From Diorhabda sublineata (taxonomy: Eukaryota; Arthropoda; Insecta; Coleoptera; Chrysomelidae), in NCBI RefSeq assembly GCF_026230105.1, contig NC_079480.1, forward strand, positions 29,368,488-29,432,487: a stretch of 64,000 bases of DNA, written 5' to 3'. The notes beneath the pieces are model-generated. The model was not told the origin of the DNA and ran no database searches. It saw only the letters and a program-made list of their open reading frames with translations. Numbering within the stretch: the stretch's first letter is position 1; the number at the start of each line of letters is the position of its first letter. The position numbers were made by a program, and so were the translations under genes. Shown here piece by piece: positions 34,937-46,758 of this stretch.

Positions 34937-35054
34937 TTAACTTAAAAAAGATTGGTTGATTGCCAGAATATTTTGGGCTTCCTTCATTAATTTTTTTTTT
35001 AATCTGTAAGCTCGCTGTGTCTCGGCTGGAGTTTCTGGAGATTTAGATTTTTCC
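34937..35054 (-). CDS. Hypothetical small gene in the 34.9-35.9 kb element, exon 2
   Basis: Acceptor TTTTTTGACTAG ends at 35055 and restores the frame of exon 1 exactly. It reads EKSKSPETPAETQRAYRLKK then KLMKEAQNILAINQSFLS and stops at 34939-34937. The joined product is 58 residues, basic. TPAETQRAYRLKKK resembles the TPAERQRAYRxRK motif repeated in several insect transposon ORFs, which supports a mobile origin; no enzyme domain is present. The 611-bp intron is extremely AT-rich. Confidence 0.4.
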
Positions 35055-35665
35055 CTAGTCAAAAAATATAAAAAAAATAGAAAATTTATAAATGCATAAT
35101 TATAAAAATTTTAACCGACTTTAAGAAAATTGATGAAAAAAGGTTTTTATAAACATTTTTTTTTAAATTATTATAATTAATTTTTTATTTAAAATATGAT
35201 ATTATCTTAATAATTAACAAAAATGGTTATAAAAAGATAATTATGTCACAAAATCTTTCATATACAATAATAAATAGTATATGAAAATTATTTAAATAAG
35301 CTAAAAAATAACTTTTCGAAAGAAAATTATATAAAAACATTATTATAATAAAAAAATATTGTCGATTTTTCTGATAATATTATCGAATTATTGACTACAG
35401 TTGTTAATATTTAAAAATTATTTATGAAATAAATCATAATAACGTGGAAGAATTTATAGACATCGACAAAAAAATTAATTTTTGGTTAGGTTAGAAATTT
35501 TCTATTTTATATGGATGCGCTCGATAATTCATATTAGGTTGATTATCTAATTTTATGTGTTGTTTTCAAATATATATTTATATGAACTAAATCGATAATT
35601 ATTAAAATATTTAATAAATACAAATTGCACATGCTCATACATATAATACATGAAATATAACATAC

Positions 35666-35724
35666 CTTGCAACCACGTGTTTGTTAGATGTTCCGGCAAT
35701 ATCATCTACACCTCTTTCTGCCAT
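35666..35724 (-). CDS. Hypothetical small gene in the 34.9-35.9 kb element, exon 1
   Basis: ATG at 35724 followed by AERGVDDIAGTSNKHVVA and a split arginine codon (AG|G), then the donor GTATGT at 35665-35660. Phase 2. No known domain. Upstream on the same strand is a short, less AT-rich segment that could be its promoter. Confidence 0.4.
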
Positions 35725-35950
35725 AGTTATTTGAAAATACTTTCAGTTCACTTTAACGGAACACAATGATAATAAAACTTCACAATGGCAGCAATATAAG
35801 TATGTCGACACTGACAAATTAGAAAGTTGCGCATCATGGGATGCGCACCAAAAACGTAACGAGGTCATTCATCGATAGATTTTACTCCTCACATTTTTCT
35901 CATACCGGGCCCCTAATATATGCAAATCGATTCTTAAGGAGTAAACTCCA

Positions 35951-36429
35951 ATAATGCTTTGACATAAACAAATCTTATCCGACCCCTCGTTTTTCTGTTA
36001 TATGCCTTTAAAGTTGCGAAATCAGAACTTATTTTTTGACTGAAAAAATAATACTACACTACTATCTGAACTACGAGCGGCTCTTGCTCAATGGTTAACA
36101 ATCCGTAACTTTTACAGGGACCACCTGTACAATCTAAAGAGAGCAAAAAATGAATGTTTTAATCGATATTTTGGGTTTATGTTTTAGGAGATATTTAGAT
36201 TTTTGGATCGTTGTACATGCGAAGGAAACTGTTCGCCATAAAGAGATATTCTAGAGAAAATTGTTATTATTTATTCATAATATTTACAGGAGGCATTAAA
36301 CTACAATCGAAAATTTCTAATTGAACTTCATATTGTGGAACATGTTACTTACACAAGGAATAAAATAAAATGTACAAAAATTTAATTGTCTAGTCTAGAA
36401 CGTATTAAATAATAAAAAAAACTATAATA
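35951..36429. other. Stretch without recognised gene
   Basis: TACAGGGACCACCTGTACA at 36113-36131 is a small palindromic motif like DNA transposon ends. Nothing else seen. Confidence 0.35.
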
Positions 36430-36530
36430 AATGTTCGAAGTGGGCCCCTTGCACTTCTACACAGAGCATTCCAAGACTCTGCCTTATAGCGTCACAATGC
36501 AAGCTTATTTTATCAATCATTTCGTTTCTT
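36430..36530 (-). mobile_element. Tc1/mariner-superfamily transposase C-terminus, remnant
   Basis: Minus strand reads ALIRQSLGMLCVEVQGAHFE then HLL and a stop. The ending (R)xxxCxxxxGGHFEHLL is characteristic of insect IS630-type transposases with a DUF4817-like N-terminus. One residue of the canonical GGHFEHLL is changed (GAHFEHLL). Only this tail is recognisable. Confidence 0.55.
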
Positions 36531-37663
36531 GTGTTTACTGGTATTGCATAAAACTAAATTTTGCAGCAATCAATAAACGTTATGTCAAAAAATCGCTACA
36601 AAATTATGATCAATTTTATTGCATTACCATTTCAAAGATACCAGGAAGGAAGGGGAATTTTGTGTAACACTATATGTCCATTAACTTTAGTTTAAGTGTT
36701 TGAAATTCACTTAATACGACTAAAAATAGTATAAAATATAAAGTGCCCATTTAAAAAAGATCCTAGTTAGAAAAATCAAGATATTATTAAATGTGAAAAG
36801 AATGTGAAAGACTTTTTGAACGTTATTATGAATACCGTCGTTGGATATTTAAAACAATGTTCAAACTCTTTTGGATATCTAATTTAAAGATCAATCGCAA
36901 GATAAAACAGAACGAATGAGGTATTAATAGCAAATAAAAAGATGGAAACAATGTCATAAATAATAATGGAATTAAGGAAAAAATAAATGGTTCAGGATAT
37001 CTTACTGAACATTCATAATAATTTTTAATATTCATTCATTTTTAATATATAAACACATACATAAGGCACATCAGAGTATTAAAAACAAATATTTGGTGCA
37101 TTTGAACATTTTTACTTTATGCGGAAAACTCTCATTAGCAACTTTCAGTAATACATAGTATTACAAAATGAACAAAAAAAATGCTAACAGAGTTGAATAT
37201 ACAAAATTTATAATAATATTACAACCGCTCTATTGATATAAAGTAAATATTATTTCGTAAATCCCTGTAACAATCAATAATGTAATATCTATGGATCCGT
37301 CGATCTTCCATCTTCCATCAATAAAATTTAAGATTCAAATAGCTGTTCAGAAAGAAAAATTGATGAAATACATAATTAATCTATTTCCTTTTGATATCAT
37401 TCAGATATTGATTTTTTTTCTAAATGGGCACTATGTATTTCTTAAAATATCATTGTTATGACACTCACTCAATAAGTATTATTTTATCTAATTTATAAAC
37501 TATAATAAAATATTATTTTTGTTGTTAATAATTCTTAATCTCAGATTACTGCGATTTTATTGTCATGTAACATTTGAAAAATATGAAATGAACTAGGTTT
37601 ACAATCAACGAAACCCCAATTTTAACGTTCAATAATTAAATTCATTTCATTTAGAAAATTTTC
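36531..37663. other. AT-rich stretch, no gene recognised
   Basis: May contain more of the decayed transposase on the minus strand, but no residues can be assigned. Confidence 0.35.
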
Positions 37664-39036
37664 AAGGTGTTTCAAAAAAGGCTGATCACGTCTTTACGAG
37701 AGAAACTTAAAAATATTTGGACTTTGCTTTGTAAAAAAAATTCGTAACGCCATCCGTATTCAAGATTAAGGGCATTGAAAAAAAAAATTATATACATTTT
37801 TTATGATTTTGCCGTAACTACTGACAACATTGTGATGAAATTTTATACGAATATGTTTTGGCTAGATTGGGTTAGGTTAGGATTTTGTTTGAATCTCACA
37901 GAGGACACTAGTTACATGGTTCGTACCAAGTAGTATCGAACATAACTCTTTGAATATTGGATTTATTAAGCAAAATTTCAAGTGAACTTGAACATCATTT
38001 AATTTCACATCAAGAAGGTACTCTTAATAAAACTCGATACTGTATACCTTTTTCGGAATATTATTATTAACTAGTAAGCATTATGTGATTTGAAATGTAA
38101 ATGAGACCCCCAAAGTTTTTGCTACAGTGGTAAATTCACCTCAAGAATTTAAAGATATAATTCAATGTCACTTCAATGAACTCATAGCTGACCTCAAACG
38201 GATGATATTTTGAATTCCTACTCTTGTGATTTTTTGTTTAATTAATACATTTATCATTACTTCATACCAGCATCGGTTACTACTTCATAATTTTGAAATC
38301 AAAATATTCCGAAAACAAATTTTACCAAGATTACCATTTTTGGTGTAAAATTAAATCATGTTCAAGTTCACTTGAAATTTTGTTTAATAAATCCAATATT
38401 GAAAAAGTTATGTGCGATACTACTTGGTACGAACGGTGTAACTGTAGTTTATTTCAGACAGGTGTAGAGTAATAAAACCTCATTAGGTATGCAAAGGGAC
38501 CACAGAGTGACCCAACGAATATTTAAGCCATTTTCGTAGTTTGGCATTGATTTCATTGTAAAATTCTTTTTCTTTTTATCAAGTGCAGGTAGTACCTCCC
38601 GGGTTGGGGTCAATTTATGGATTTAGCCTATTGTTATCCATTCACAAACACTGAAAATAATGTGCCAAAGACGTGCCGGTAGGATACTCGTAAAAAGGAC
38701 AGCCGAATATGCAATAGGGTTGGAATTAGGTAGAAGCATTAATAGAAGGTTAAACGGTACCTGTTAAATGCATAACGTAACTCTATAATCTACTACCTAA
38801 GTAATCCCTACACAATATTTCGATATTGATACTTCAGGCCAGAAAACATACTTTTCCTAATTCTCTTACGCAATTACTTGAAATTTTAATATTACAAACA
38901 ATGCTATTTCAAGACCTACACCTATGGCCCCCACCAAAATTTAGCCGAACCGGACGGAATTCCCCATTTTATTACTCTATACCTTTTTAAAAGAGACTAT
39001 AGCACCGTCTACAAGAGTCAAACATGAAACACCCTG
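37664..39036. mobile_element. Candidate DNA transposon with GGTGTTTCA ends, carrying a nested MITE
   Basis: The left end reads CAAGGTGTTTCAAAAAAGGC and the right end, read inward on the minus strand, CAGGGTGTTTCATGTTTGAC. Such ends are frequent in insect non-autonomous elements. No transposase was seen inside; a separate inverted-repeat element occupies 37910-38443. The pairing of the outer ends is tentative. Confidence 0.35.
37910..38443. mobile_element. MITE with about 95-bp inverted repeats
   Basis: The left arm 37910-38005 (AGTTACATGGTTCGTACCAA, GTAGTATCG..., AGTGAACTTGAACAT) is the inverted match of the right arm 38350-38443 (...ATGTTCAAGTTCACTTGAAA..., CGATACTACTTGGTACGAAC, GGTGTAACT). 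Total 534 bp with no coding sequence. Target duplication not resolved. The long arms would form a stable hairpin. Confidence 0.85.
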
Positions 39037-39689
39037 TATAAACCGGCAGGAGACTTTTCCTCGGTGGTCGGCATCAGTTAAATTATATAAAAACTAGTAC
39101 TCAGATGGGTTGAACAATTAATATTAAGATGGATGCCACCAGCTTTTTAGATTAGACAATCTAAAACTACCCCCGGACACGATTATCCAAATTAATATTC
39201 ATTGCTAAGAACAATAAAAAAAGTTTCAGCAACAAATAAATTTATTGAAAAAATACTAAATTCGCATTAACTGCGTTATAAATTAAAAACAACTCAATTA
39301 TTTATATATTAAAGATAAGGCTGGGACTATGGAAATCCGGGATGTCCGCAGCTCTCAACTAGATTCCCAGATGTTGGAGTGAGTTGAATTTGTAGTCTGG
39401 TGGTTGGATCCTTCGTGGTTCAAACTCCCAACCTGGCAGCTGTAAACTGCGGAAAAAAATGAAGAAAAAAAGGGAACACAGATGAAATTTACTGAAGAAG
39501 AAACGAGTAGAAAGAACAAATTTGAATAAAAGGAGCTTATGCTCTAACATATCAATTCATATCTTTTTCAAAACATAACCAAACAGGAATCTATTCTTTT
39601 CTATTTGTCCTGTGTGTGTGAGAAAGAGAAAAATGCTTTATACATAATTGTTACAAATTGTAGAAAAAAGTTTGTAAAAACTAAAAAAC
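39037..39689. other. Stretch without recognised gene
   Basis: A 63-codon minus-strand open frame with PGWEFEPRRIQPPDYK (39359-39550) is not assigned to a family. Confidence 0.35.
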
Positions 39690-40215
39690 TACTGACGTAA
39701 ATTTTCAACCATGATGTCCTTCTTCTTCCAGGACTCCGTTTTCCCTCTATTTTTTATCTTTGAGTCGTAATTTGATTTTTTATTCCAGTAAATATTCGAT
39801 ATAAAATTAATATCAACTGCAGTCGCCTGTAGAATATTTATTAGTTTATGATGACGGACCTTGTCGAATACCTTCTCAAAATCTATAAAACATAAATATA
39901 CGTTATATACGTTGACATCTCTCTGCACTTTCTCTGCACCTCTACACCAAGACCTGAATGTTGAACAAACCCTCTCTAGTTCCTAGTCCTTTTCGAAAGC
40001 CAAACTGAGTACTGCTAATGTCTTCGTCTATTTGAGGGTATATTCTTTGATGTATAATTCGCGGGAATATTCTTTAGCGTTTGATTTCTTAGTCAGTCTG
40101 ATAAAAGTCGATTTCAATCAATCCGTTGGAAGTAAACTTTTGTGATAGATAGCGTTAAACAGTTTAGTTAGTAATTCCATTACACCAGGGAGCTTTTCCA
40201 TTTTTTGCATTTGAA
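39690..40215 (-). mobile_element. RTE-like non-LTR retrotransposon fragment, reverse transcriptase
   Basis: The minus-strand frame at 39928-39689 reads MQRDVNVYNVYLCFIDFEKV, FDKVRHHKLINILQAT and AVDINFISNIYWNKKS, the YLCFIDYEKAFDRVxHxKLIxxL block with the first catalytic Asp. Upstream, 39960-40200, residues resembling STQFGFRKGLGTREGLFNIQ (normally QxGFRxGxGTRExIFxLR) can be read across frame changes. The YADD block is missing. Confidence 0.75.
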
Positions 40216-40289
40216 TATAAAAATTTCAATATATAGAAAACAACCACAATGAGTAACAGTGCATAGAAAAAATTAAGCCAGTATGCCGC

Positions 40290-41520
40290 ATTAAATATAA
40301 TTATTAGGATAGAAGTCGTTTATAGAGTAGAAGGAACTTTCCAGTAAATATGCCCTCAAATTATTGCGAGAAGAGATGATATCGATTCGATTTTAATTGG
40401 CAAGTGGTTGAGCCTTTAACTAATTTTGAACGTGTAGTAGGTAGGTAAAGGTCGGGCTCCTCGTTACTAACTGGATATTGACCTCTCTGAAATTGGAGAA
40501 GCGTGCTTACGAATTAGGCAAACGGATTCAAGTATGAATAAGGAAGAAAGAGTCAGAATTTTTAATCTTTTAGTCCCTGCATTGAGCCCTGCTGTGTAGT
40601 CCTAGTAAATATCTAAAAGCTCTCTTTGGTAGTTTGAAGATATGCTCAAATTGAGTCGCACTACACGTACCCCAGAAGGGAATGACATATCGGAGATGCG
40701 ATTCAATAAGGCATAATAAACTGTTAACGAGATGAATAAGTTCAGTTCTTTAGAAACTGATCTCAGCGCATAACAGGAGGAACTACGATTTCAAGGAATC
40801 ATCCCCAACAAGCCTTAAGAATTTTCCAGATTCAACGACGTCAATGGTGGTGTTATTTAATGAAAAAGGCAGCACTGTACTTTTATATGATAAAACTTTA
40901 GCTTAAGAAACGTTGAGACAAAGAAGATTAGAAACGCACCATGATTTAAGGGTAATTGGGTCACTAAATATGGTCGTATGAAGTGCGGGTTTAGGGTTGC
41001 TTCAAGAGAAACTAGTGTCGTCGCAAATAGACATATTTTACCACTGATGTCTAGATAGGTGATGTCGTTTATGAACAGAAGAAACAAAATAGGGCCTAGT
41101 ACTGAGCCTTGAGGTATTCCACATTCTATTGGCTTGCAAGAAGACATCGTTGTATCAACCCTTACAAGCTGACTTCTGTTGGTAAGGTACTACTTCAACC
41201 GTGCGATAGGTGTTTCCCTGATACTGGAATACTGCAATTTGTTAATTAAAATATTATCATTAATATAATCGAAAGAAAAATCACAAAAAGTGGAGTGATA
41301 GTTGTTTAGGCTAGAGTAGACATTATTTAGGAGGGAGAATATACCATCATGTGTGCATTTGTTACTTAAAAACCCAAATTGATGGGTAGTGAGTATTTTA
41401 TATTTAAACAGGAATGATAAAAGCCTTTTTTTGATCAATATTTCTATGATCTTAAATCACGTGGGAAGGAGTGTAATTGGGCGATAATTTGATGCTTGAT
41501 TTTTATCTCCTCCTTTATGC
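40290..41520 (-). mobile_element. Jockey-like non-LTR retrotransposon, reverse transcriptase part
   Basis: The minus-strand frame at 41438-41190 reads LSFLFKYKILTTHQFGFLSN, KCTHDGIFSLLNNVYSSLNN and CDFSFDYINDNILINKLQY (palm start; the usual FLDLSKAFDxVxHxxLLxKL, changed). Next, at 41147-40857, IECGIPQGSVLGPILFLLFI then NDI, the strictly conserved block; the expected FADD motif reads FATT, so a catalytic Asp pair is gone. Downstream (40560-40700) IFKLPKRAFRYLLGL-like residues match the post-RT region. Inactive. Confidence 0.8.
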
Positions 41521-43624
41521 AGAGGTATAATTAATTATAGTTGTCTTAAGGCAATTGGGAAAATGAATAAATTGAAAATACGAATTTATATGAAAACTAT
41601 CATACAAAATTGCTTAAAATAAAAGGAAATCTATAAAGATAACTGGAATTTTTGTGAGCACAATAAAAACGCAAAGAAAAACTTACCAGCGAATATAAAT
41701 CACCACAAATTTACTAAATTTTACTTTGATTTGAACCGTAGATAGGTAGAGGAAGAATTCGATTATATTCCAAGGTTTTAATGAATTTCTCGAATAAAGT
41801 GGTAGGTCGATAACAAATAAATTAATAAATAACACTCGAATGTTAGAATAAATAATTCAGAAGTGTCTACTGTGTCTCAAAACGTGAACAAAGGAATATT
41901 CAAAACTTAATAAGTCGAATGGCATGTTTCAATTAAAAGACTGTTGATGAAGATGTTTTATGGAATATTCCCCTTTATACAAATGTGCATGAGAAATTAA
42001 AAAGAATATAGAATTTAATAGTAGAAGTGTCTAGGTTGGATCTATAAAAACTGCTCATTTGCTTCAGCAAAACCAAAAGAATTATGTCTTCTGCACATAT
42101 ATAGCTAAATAATCTAGCACTTTTATTTTATCCACATTATATATACGAGTATATCTTCAAAAATGAATTTTCGAAATTTTTGATAAAATTAATAATAATA
42201 ATATAAATATATAATTTTTATAAATAAATATTGATCAGCCAGTTCATCGATACGAAATTTATTAATGCTCACAATGCTCATTCCCTATTTTTTTAGGCAC
42301 ATGGTCATACATTCGATATGACGCTTCATTTGATTTGCATTTCGCTCCATATATATTTTAACTTCAGTTACTTTTCTATAAATGGAAAGATTTAAGTAAC
42401 ATTAGTTAAATTCACAAATTCGAAAAACTATTTATCAACATAAAATATAAATAAATAAAGTGGTTTCAATAATCTGACTACTGTTGTCGTTGGATACCAA
42501 GACTATATAGATCACTCTTTGCGTGATTATGCTCCCTTAAATACTAATCCTATTGTATACAAAAGCTTTCATCAATTATATTTATGGTCGTTGAAGTCAC
42601 ATCAATACAAAAATAAGGGTAAGTGATTTCATAAGTTAATGGAACTTCAAGTGTCTAAGGGACATATGGAATGGCTTAAGTAAGACGTTGAATCCCGTGA
42701 GGGGACTGTCAATTTACAATGAATATTAACAAATATAATAGTAAGTAGAAGTTGAATAGGTAAATTTGTGATTCTTCACAGTCACATTATATAACTTAAT
42801 GTATGGTTAACAGATCTTAAATGATCCTATCAGGAGTGACGAGATAATTTGTTTATAAAAAAGTGACAATTAATACTTAGTTTCTCAATTTTTATAAGTT
42901 TGTCACAGAGAATTATTAGTCATAATTGATTTTAGGAATTTTCTCAAATTGTTTTTTGATGTATTTATTTCTGGGTTTATAATTGTTTTTACAATTCGGT
43001 CATTAGTAGTTTTATCTTCATTGTTTCGATATTATCCCCATCTTTAAGCACGTTGTGTTTGATGTGGATCAAGTTTTGATTAAGATAATCAGGTACGTAT
43101 TTTGTTGTTATATAGATTGACTTTTCCATTATCGTTTACTAAAAAGATTTTGATTTGTTATTCTATAGTTCCACATTGTCATGTTATATTTGAAAATGTA
43201 TCATGATCAAAATTCAAATCGCTCAATTTCTTCATTTATTTTATACATAGTTACCAATAGCAATATTTTACAAACTACGATAATAATAGGAATAACAAAA
43301 TGAACCTGTTCTCAATATGCCAGATATTTATAACCATAATCATTGTAAAATGTTTGGGAGATATTTTTATTTCTGTTCGGTTTATGTAATATATAACATT
43401 TTGGGTCTTTACAGTTCAGATCCAGATAATTATTGATATTGTTAATTAGGTATATAACATTGAAACTTATTTAGTTAACTAGGTACAAAAAAAAATAGAA
43501 AATATCATTATTTTCTTTGATTGTAGATAGTGTTCAGCGGCTCGCGTCTTTCTAAGTTTTTTATTTTATTTAATATAGGTGTCGGCCTAGTGCCGCTTAG
43601 TTTTGCTACTGCATGTCAAGAGAC
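41521..43624. other. AT-rich stretch, no gene recognised
   Basis: No coding signal or repeat end. A splice-acceptor-like TTTGATTGTAG occurs at 43517-43527 with no convincing exon after it. Confidence 0.35.
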
Positions 43625-43944
43625 CAGTGTTGCCAGAGCTAGTACAATTTTAGTACATTTTAGAGTATTTTATACGCTAGTACATTTTTCCTTTTTTCTA
43701 ATACATTTTCCCTGCGTTCGTTTTCTCCCAATTTCTCCCACTGGGAGCATGTACTATACCAGAGGCGGGATTTTTTAAAAATAATAATTGACACAGTCTA
43801 TAACATTTTTGGAAAAAAAAATTTAATTTAAACTTATGTTTATACATCTTTCTATAATTTTATTAAATTTGTTTGAAGTTGGTACAATCTAGTACATTTT
43901 CTAGTTCAATTTTTACATTCAGCTTTTAAATTGTGGCAACACTG
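43625..43944. mobile_element. hAT MITE, short copy
   Basis: Ends CAGTGTTGCCA (43625) and TGGCAACACTG (to 43944) are hAT-type inverted repeats. Flanks CAAGAGAC and CATGGGAC agree at 6 of 8 positions, consistent with an old 8-bp target duplication. It is nearly identical to the outer parts of 46167-46758 but lacks about 270 bases of that copy's middle. Confidence 0.85.
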
Positions 43945-44639
43945 CATGGGACAGAAAATATTAGATCATTTGCTTTATTAGAACCGTTGTGATATGACGC
44001 TTTGGTACTTCTGGCAGTGTACATCATAAAAGAGTTTTGATATTTCACATAACGTTTGTTTTTTCAATTCCACCTATTTTATCACTGTGCTTTCCGATTG
44101 ATTGTAAAGTGTGCAAAATCAAGGTAAGTTTCTAAGCATAACCAAATTACTAATTTGTTATTATAATTATGACTATTGCTAATTTTTATGATTATGATTA
44201 TAACTACTTCCATAGAAGAGGATTCAGGTTTGTGTGCCAATTATTTTCTAGTTTTTGTTACAGATTATCATTTATAAGAACAGTTTTACTTAAAAGTCAC
44301 CTATTTTTTTAACAAGTTAATTACAATATATGAATATACCAGTCATTGATATTGAAGAAGAAATTTAGCAAAGGAGGCCAAATAGTAACTGAACTAAGAG
44401 CGTCACTAACTGGAGATCATATTGACCAGCTTGTTTTTTTAACCATTAATAAGACGTTTGTTAACATTCCTAAAAATTTATAATAAACATCTTTTAAGAT
44501 AATAATTTTTTGTTTTGCTTTTAGTTGCAAGCCTACATCTAAGACTAAAGAGTTTATTTTGAAACAAGCCCATTAAGAGCTAGTGACAAATTATCACTTT
44601 TAATTAATAATATACAAAAGAGATTGTTGTGTTAGGTTA
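43945..44639. other. Stretch without recognised gene
   Basis: No domain or element identified. AAATCAAG|GTAAGT at 44116-44129 is donor-like but unsupported. Confidence 0.35.
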
Positions 44640-45857
44640 GGTTTGTTGATGAAGTGTACGGAATTCTTCAAAAAGAAAATGATCTCAGCTCGAAAACACG
44701 CGACACAACTTTGCCACGAGACAACCAACGCACTCCAGCGTCCAATAACAACTGCTTGTGAATGCTTCCCATTTCTTCACAAATGATATCAAAATATGGG
44801 AATTTAAATGCCTAGCTTTAATAAAATTCATCACTTCCACTATGTCATATAACACTGTGAAGCAATAATGCAATATAATAGTTGGATTCATCTTCTTCAC
44901 GCGCGTCTGAAGCCCTATTCGTGTCCCGGTCATAGCCTGAGCACCGTCAGTGCTAACTATCACACATTTGTCCCATATAATTCTATGAGTGGACATAAAG
45001 TTATTCAACACTTCAAATATTACTACACTTGTTGTGTGCAAAGGCAGAGATAAACAAAATAAGAAGAAATCTCACTTGTGCTGTTGTTGTGTTCGTAACG
45101 AACATATCCAAGCAAGCTAACATTTCCCGACATTTCATCAATTCTCTTCTTCACTGTGTTATTTGATAACGATACAAAGTCCAATTCTTTTGAAACTTTA
45201 TCACCTAACATAGCAGAAACCATAATTTTAGGGGCTTACCATTTTTTGCAACTAGCGGGGATACTTGGTAGGACGCCAATATAGCACTTTCATTATTGGT
45301 ACCAGTAACTGTTTTTATCATTATTTTTTTGTTTTGTTCTAATAGCGAGGCTTTAACTTTGGAAAAGGCTTTTGATTTCTCACGATATTCTTGGTGTTTT
45401 GTTTGTAAATGACGTTGGAGTTTGGTCGGTTTCATCGACACATTCGACAAAGCTTCGTAGCATATGACGCACTGAGGTCCCTCTTTCCCGTTTAATATGA
45501 TACTTGTGAAACCGAAAACTGAGTATTCGTCGCAAAACTTACGACGTTTAACCTTTGAAGTCGAAGGTTTTTCATATGCTTCGTCAAAAGCGGAGTCATT
45601 TGGTTTTAACTAGAGTTTCATTGTCACAGGTCACAATAACTCGAACAACGTAATTTAATTATTTTAATCTCGAACGCAACGCAATACAAATCAAAACAAT
45701 TGCACCAATCGCGGGCGTGTGCATGCTTAGTTAGCGAGCAATGCAGTGCGTTGGAGGAAGAGTCACGGCCCGGCACCCGCATGCACGAAATTAGCATTTC
45801 CAGAGACGACACCGCGGGCCCCCAGGGGTCCGTGGACCACAGGTTAGGAAACACTTT
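44640..45857 (-). mobile_element. hAT transposon (ZBED5/FAM200-like), N-terminal half
   Basis: Minus strand. The right end reads AGTGTTTCCTAACCTGTGG then TCCACGGACCCCTGGGGG, a known start style for these hAT elements (CAGTGTTTCCCAACC). The transposase start near 45600 reads KRRKFCDEYSVFGF, then ILNGKEGPQCVICYEALSNV and SMKPTKLQRHLQTKH: a BED-type finger (CxxC ... HxxxxH). Next KTVTGTNNESAILASYQVS, MLGDKVSKELDFVSLSNNT and KKRIDEMSGNV, then IIWDKCVIVSTDGAQAMTGT (the CTDGAxAMxG block with a catalytic Asp) and a last block to 44685. Frames change several times, and the C-terminal half is missing. Confidence 0.85.
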
Positions 45858-46166
45858 CCACATTTAAAAAAAGTGGTAGTTGTCTTTATACTTACAAATA
45901 TAAAAAATATATCTTCGACTAGTTAATTGAATCCATTTCCCTAGCTAGTTTTGAATTCATACTATAATTTTATATGTTCATAAATCGTTCGTGGAGAAGT
46001 GTATATTCAGAACAAATCATGCGCATTTAACATGTTCAGAATACATTTGGAATGTGTCCAAATTATCTTCCGTGAACGCTGATATAAGAACAATTTCTGT
46101 CTCTGCTTGACGAAACTGACAGACTGACGAAGTTTTAACTTGCGACGCAATTGTTGAGCTTATCTT

Positions 46167-46758
46167 CAGTGTTGCCAGAGCTAGTACAATTGTACAATTT
46201 TAGTACATTTTAGTGTATTTTATACGCTAGTACATTTTTCCTTTTTTCTAATACATTTTCCTGCGTTCGTTTTCTCCCAATTTCTTCCACTGGGAGCATG
46301 TACTATACCAGAGGCGTTGATATCCAATAAGTTATTCTATAATAGAATACAATTTTATTTTTGAGTCTGAAATTTTATTTTTTTATTTCATTACTTACCT
46401 TTTATCTTTATCGTTGATTTCTGCAAATATAAATTTATTTTATATTTTCATTTAATAAAATAAACTAGAAATTGTACTAGATTGTAACAATAATTACAAA
46501 ACAGAGCCAAGTTGATTTATATTTAGATCGTGATATTTTTGTACTGCATTGCTAATTTTATCGGTAAACTTTATATAAATTTTTCATCCTTAAAATAATA
46601 ATTGACACAGTCTATAACATTTTTGGAAAAAAAAATTTAATTTAAACTTATGTTTATACATCTTTCTAAAATTTTATTAAATTTGTTTGAAGTTGGTACA
46701 ATCTAGTACATTTTCTAGTTCAATTTTTACATTCAGCTTTTAAATTGTAGCAGCACTG
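46167..46758. mobile_element. hAT MITE, long copy
   Basis: Same family and orientation as 43625-43944. Ends CAGTGTTGCCA and TAGCAGCACTG (one or two changes). Flanks CTTATCTT and CTCATCTA match at 6 of 8. The middle (about 46317-46590) is extra AT-rich sequence absent from the short copy. Confidence 0.85.

Larger units (their letters stand above)
34885..35950 (-). mobile_element. Unassigned DNA element with TGGAGTTTACTCC inverted ends
   Basis: Reading inward, the left end (34885) is TGGAGTTTACTCCGTAAG and the right end (from 35950, minus strand) is TGGAGTTTACTCCTTAAG; the match continues weakly through TCGAT. Length 1066 bp. No clear target duplication at the immediate flanks. On the minus strand it carries a promoter-side region with AATCATAGTTT-free, GC-mixed sequence and a small two-exon reading frame (separate entries) that begins near the right end and stops about 50 bases from the left end. 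The superfamily is not recognised. It could also be a host gene fragment flanked by chance repeats, though the paired ends make this less likely. Confidence 0.55.

Noticed and set aside
39395..39440. tRNA-like box (GGTTCAAACTCCC)
   Set aside because: No complete cloverleaf; the surrounding sequence does not pair.
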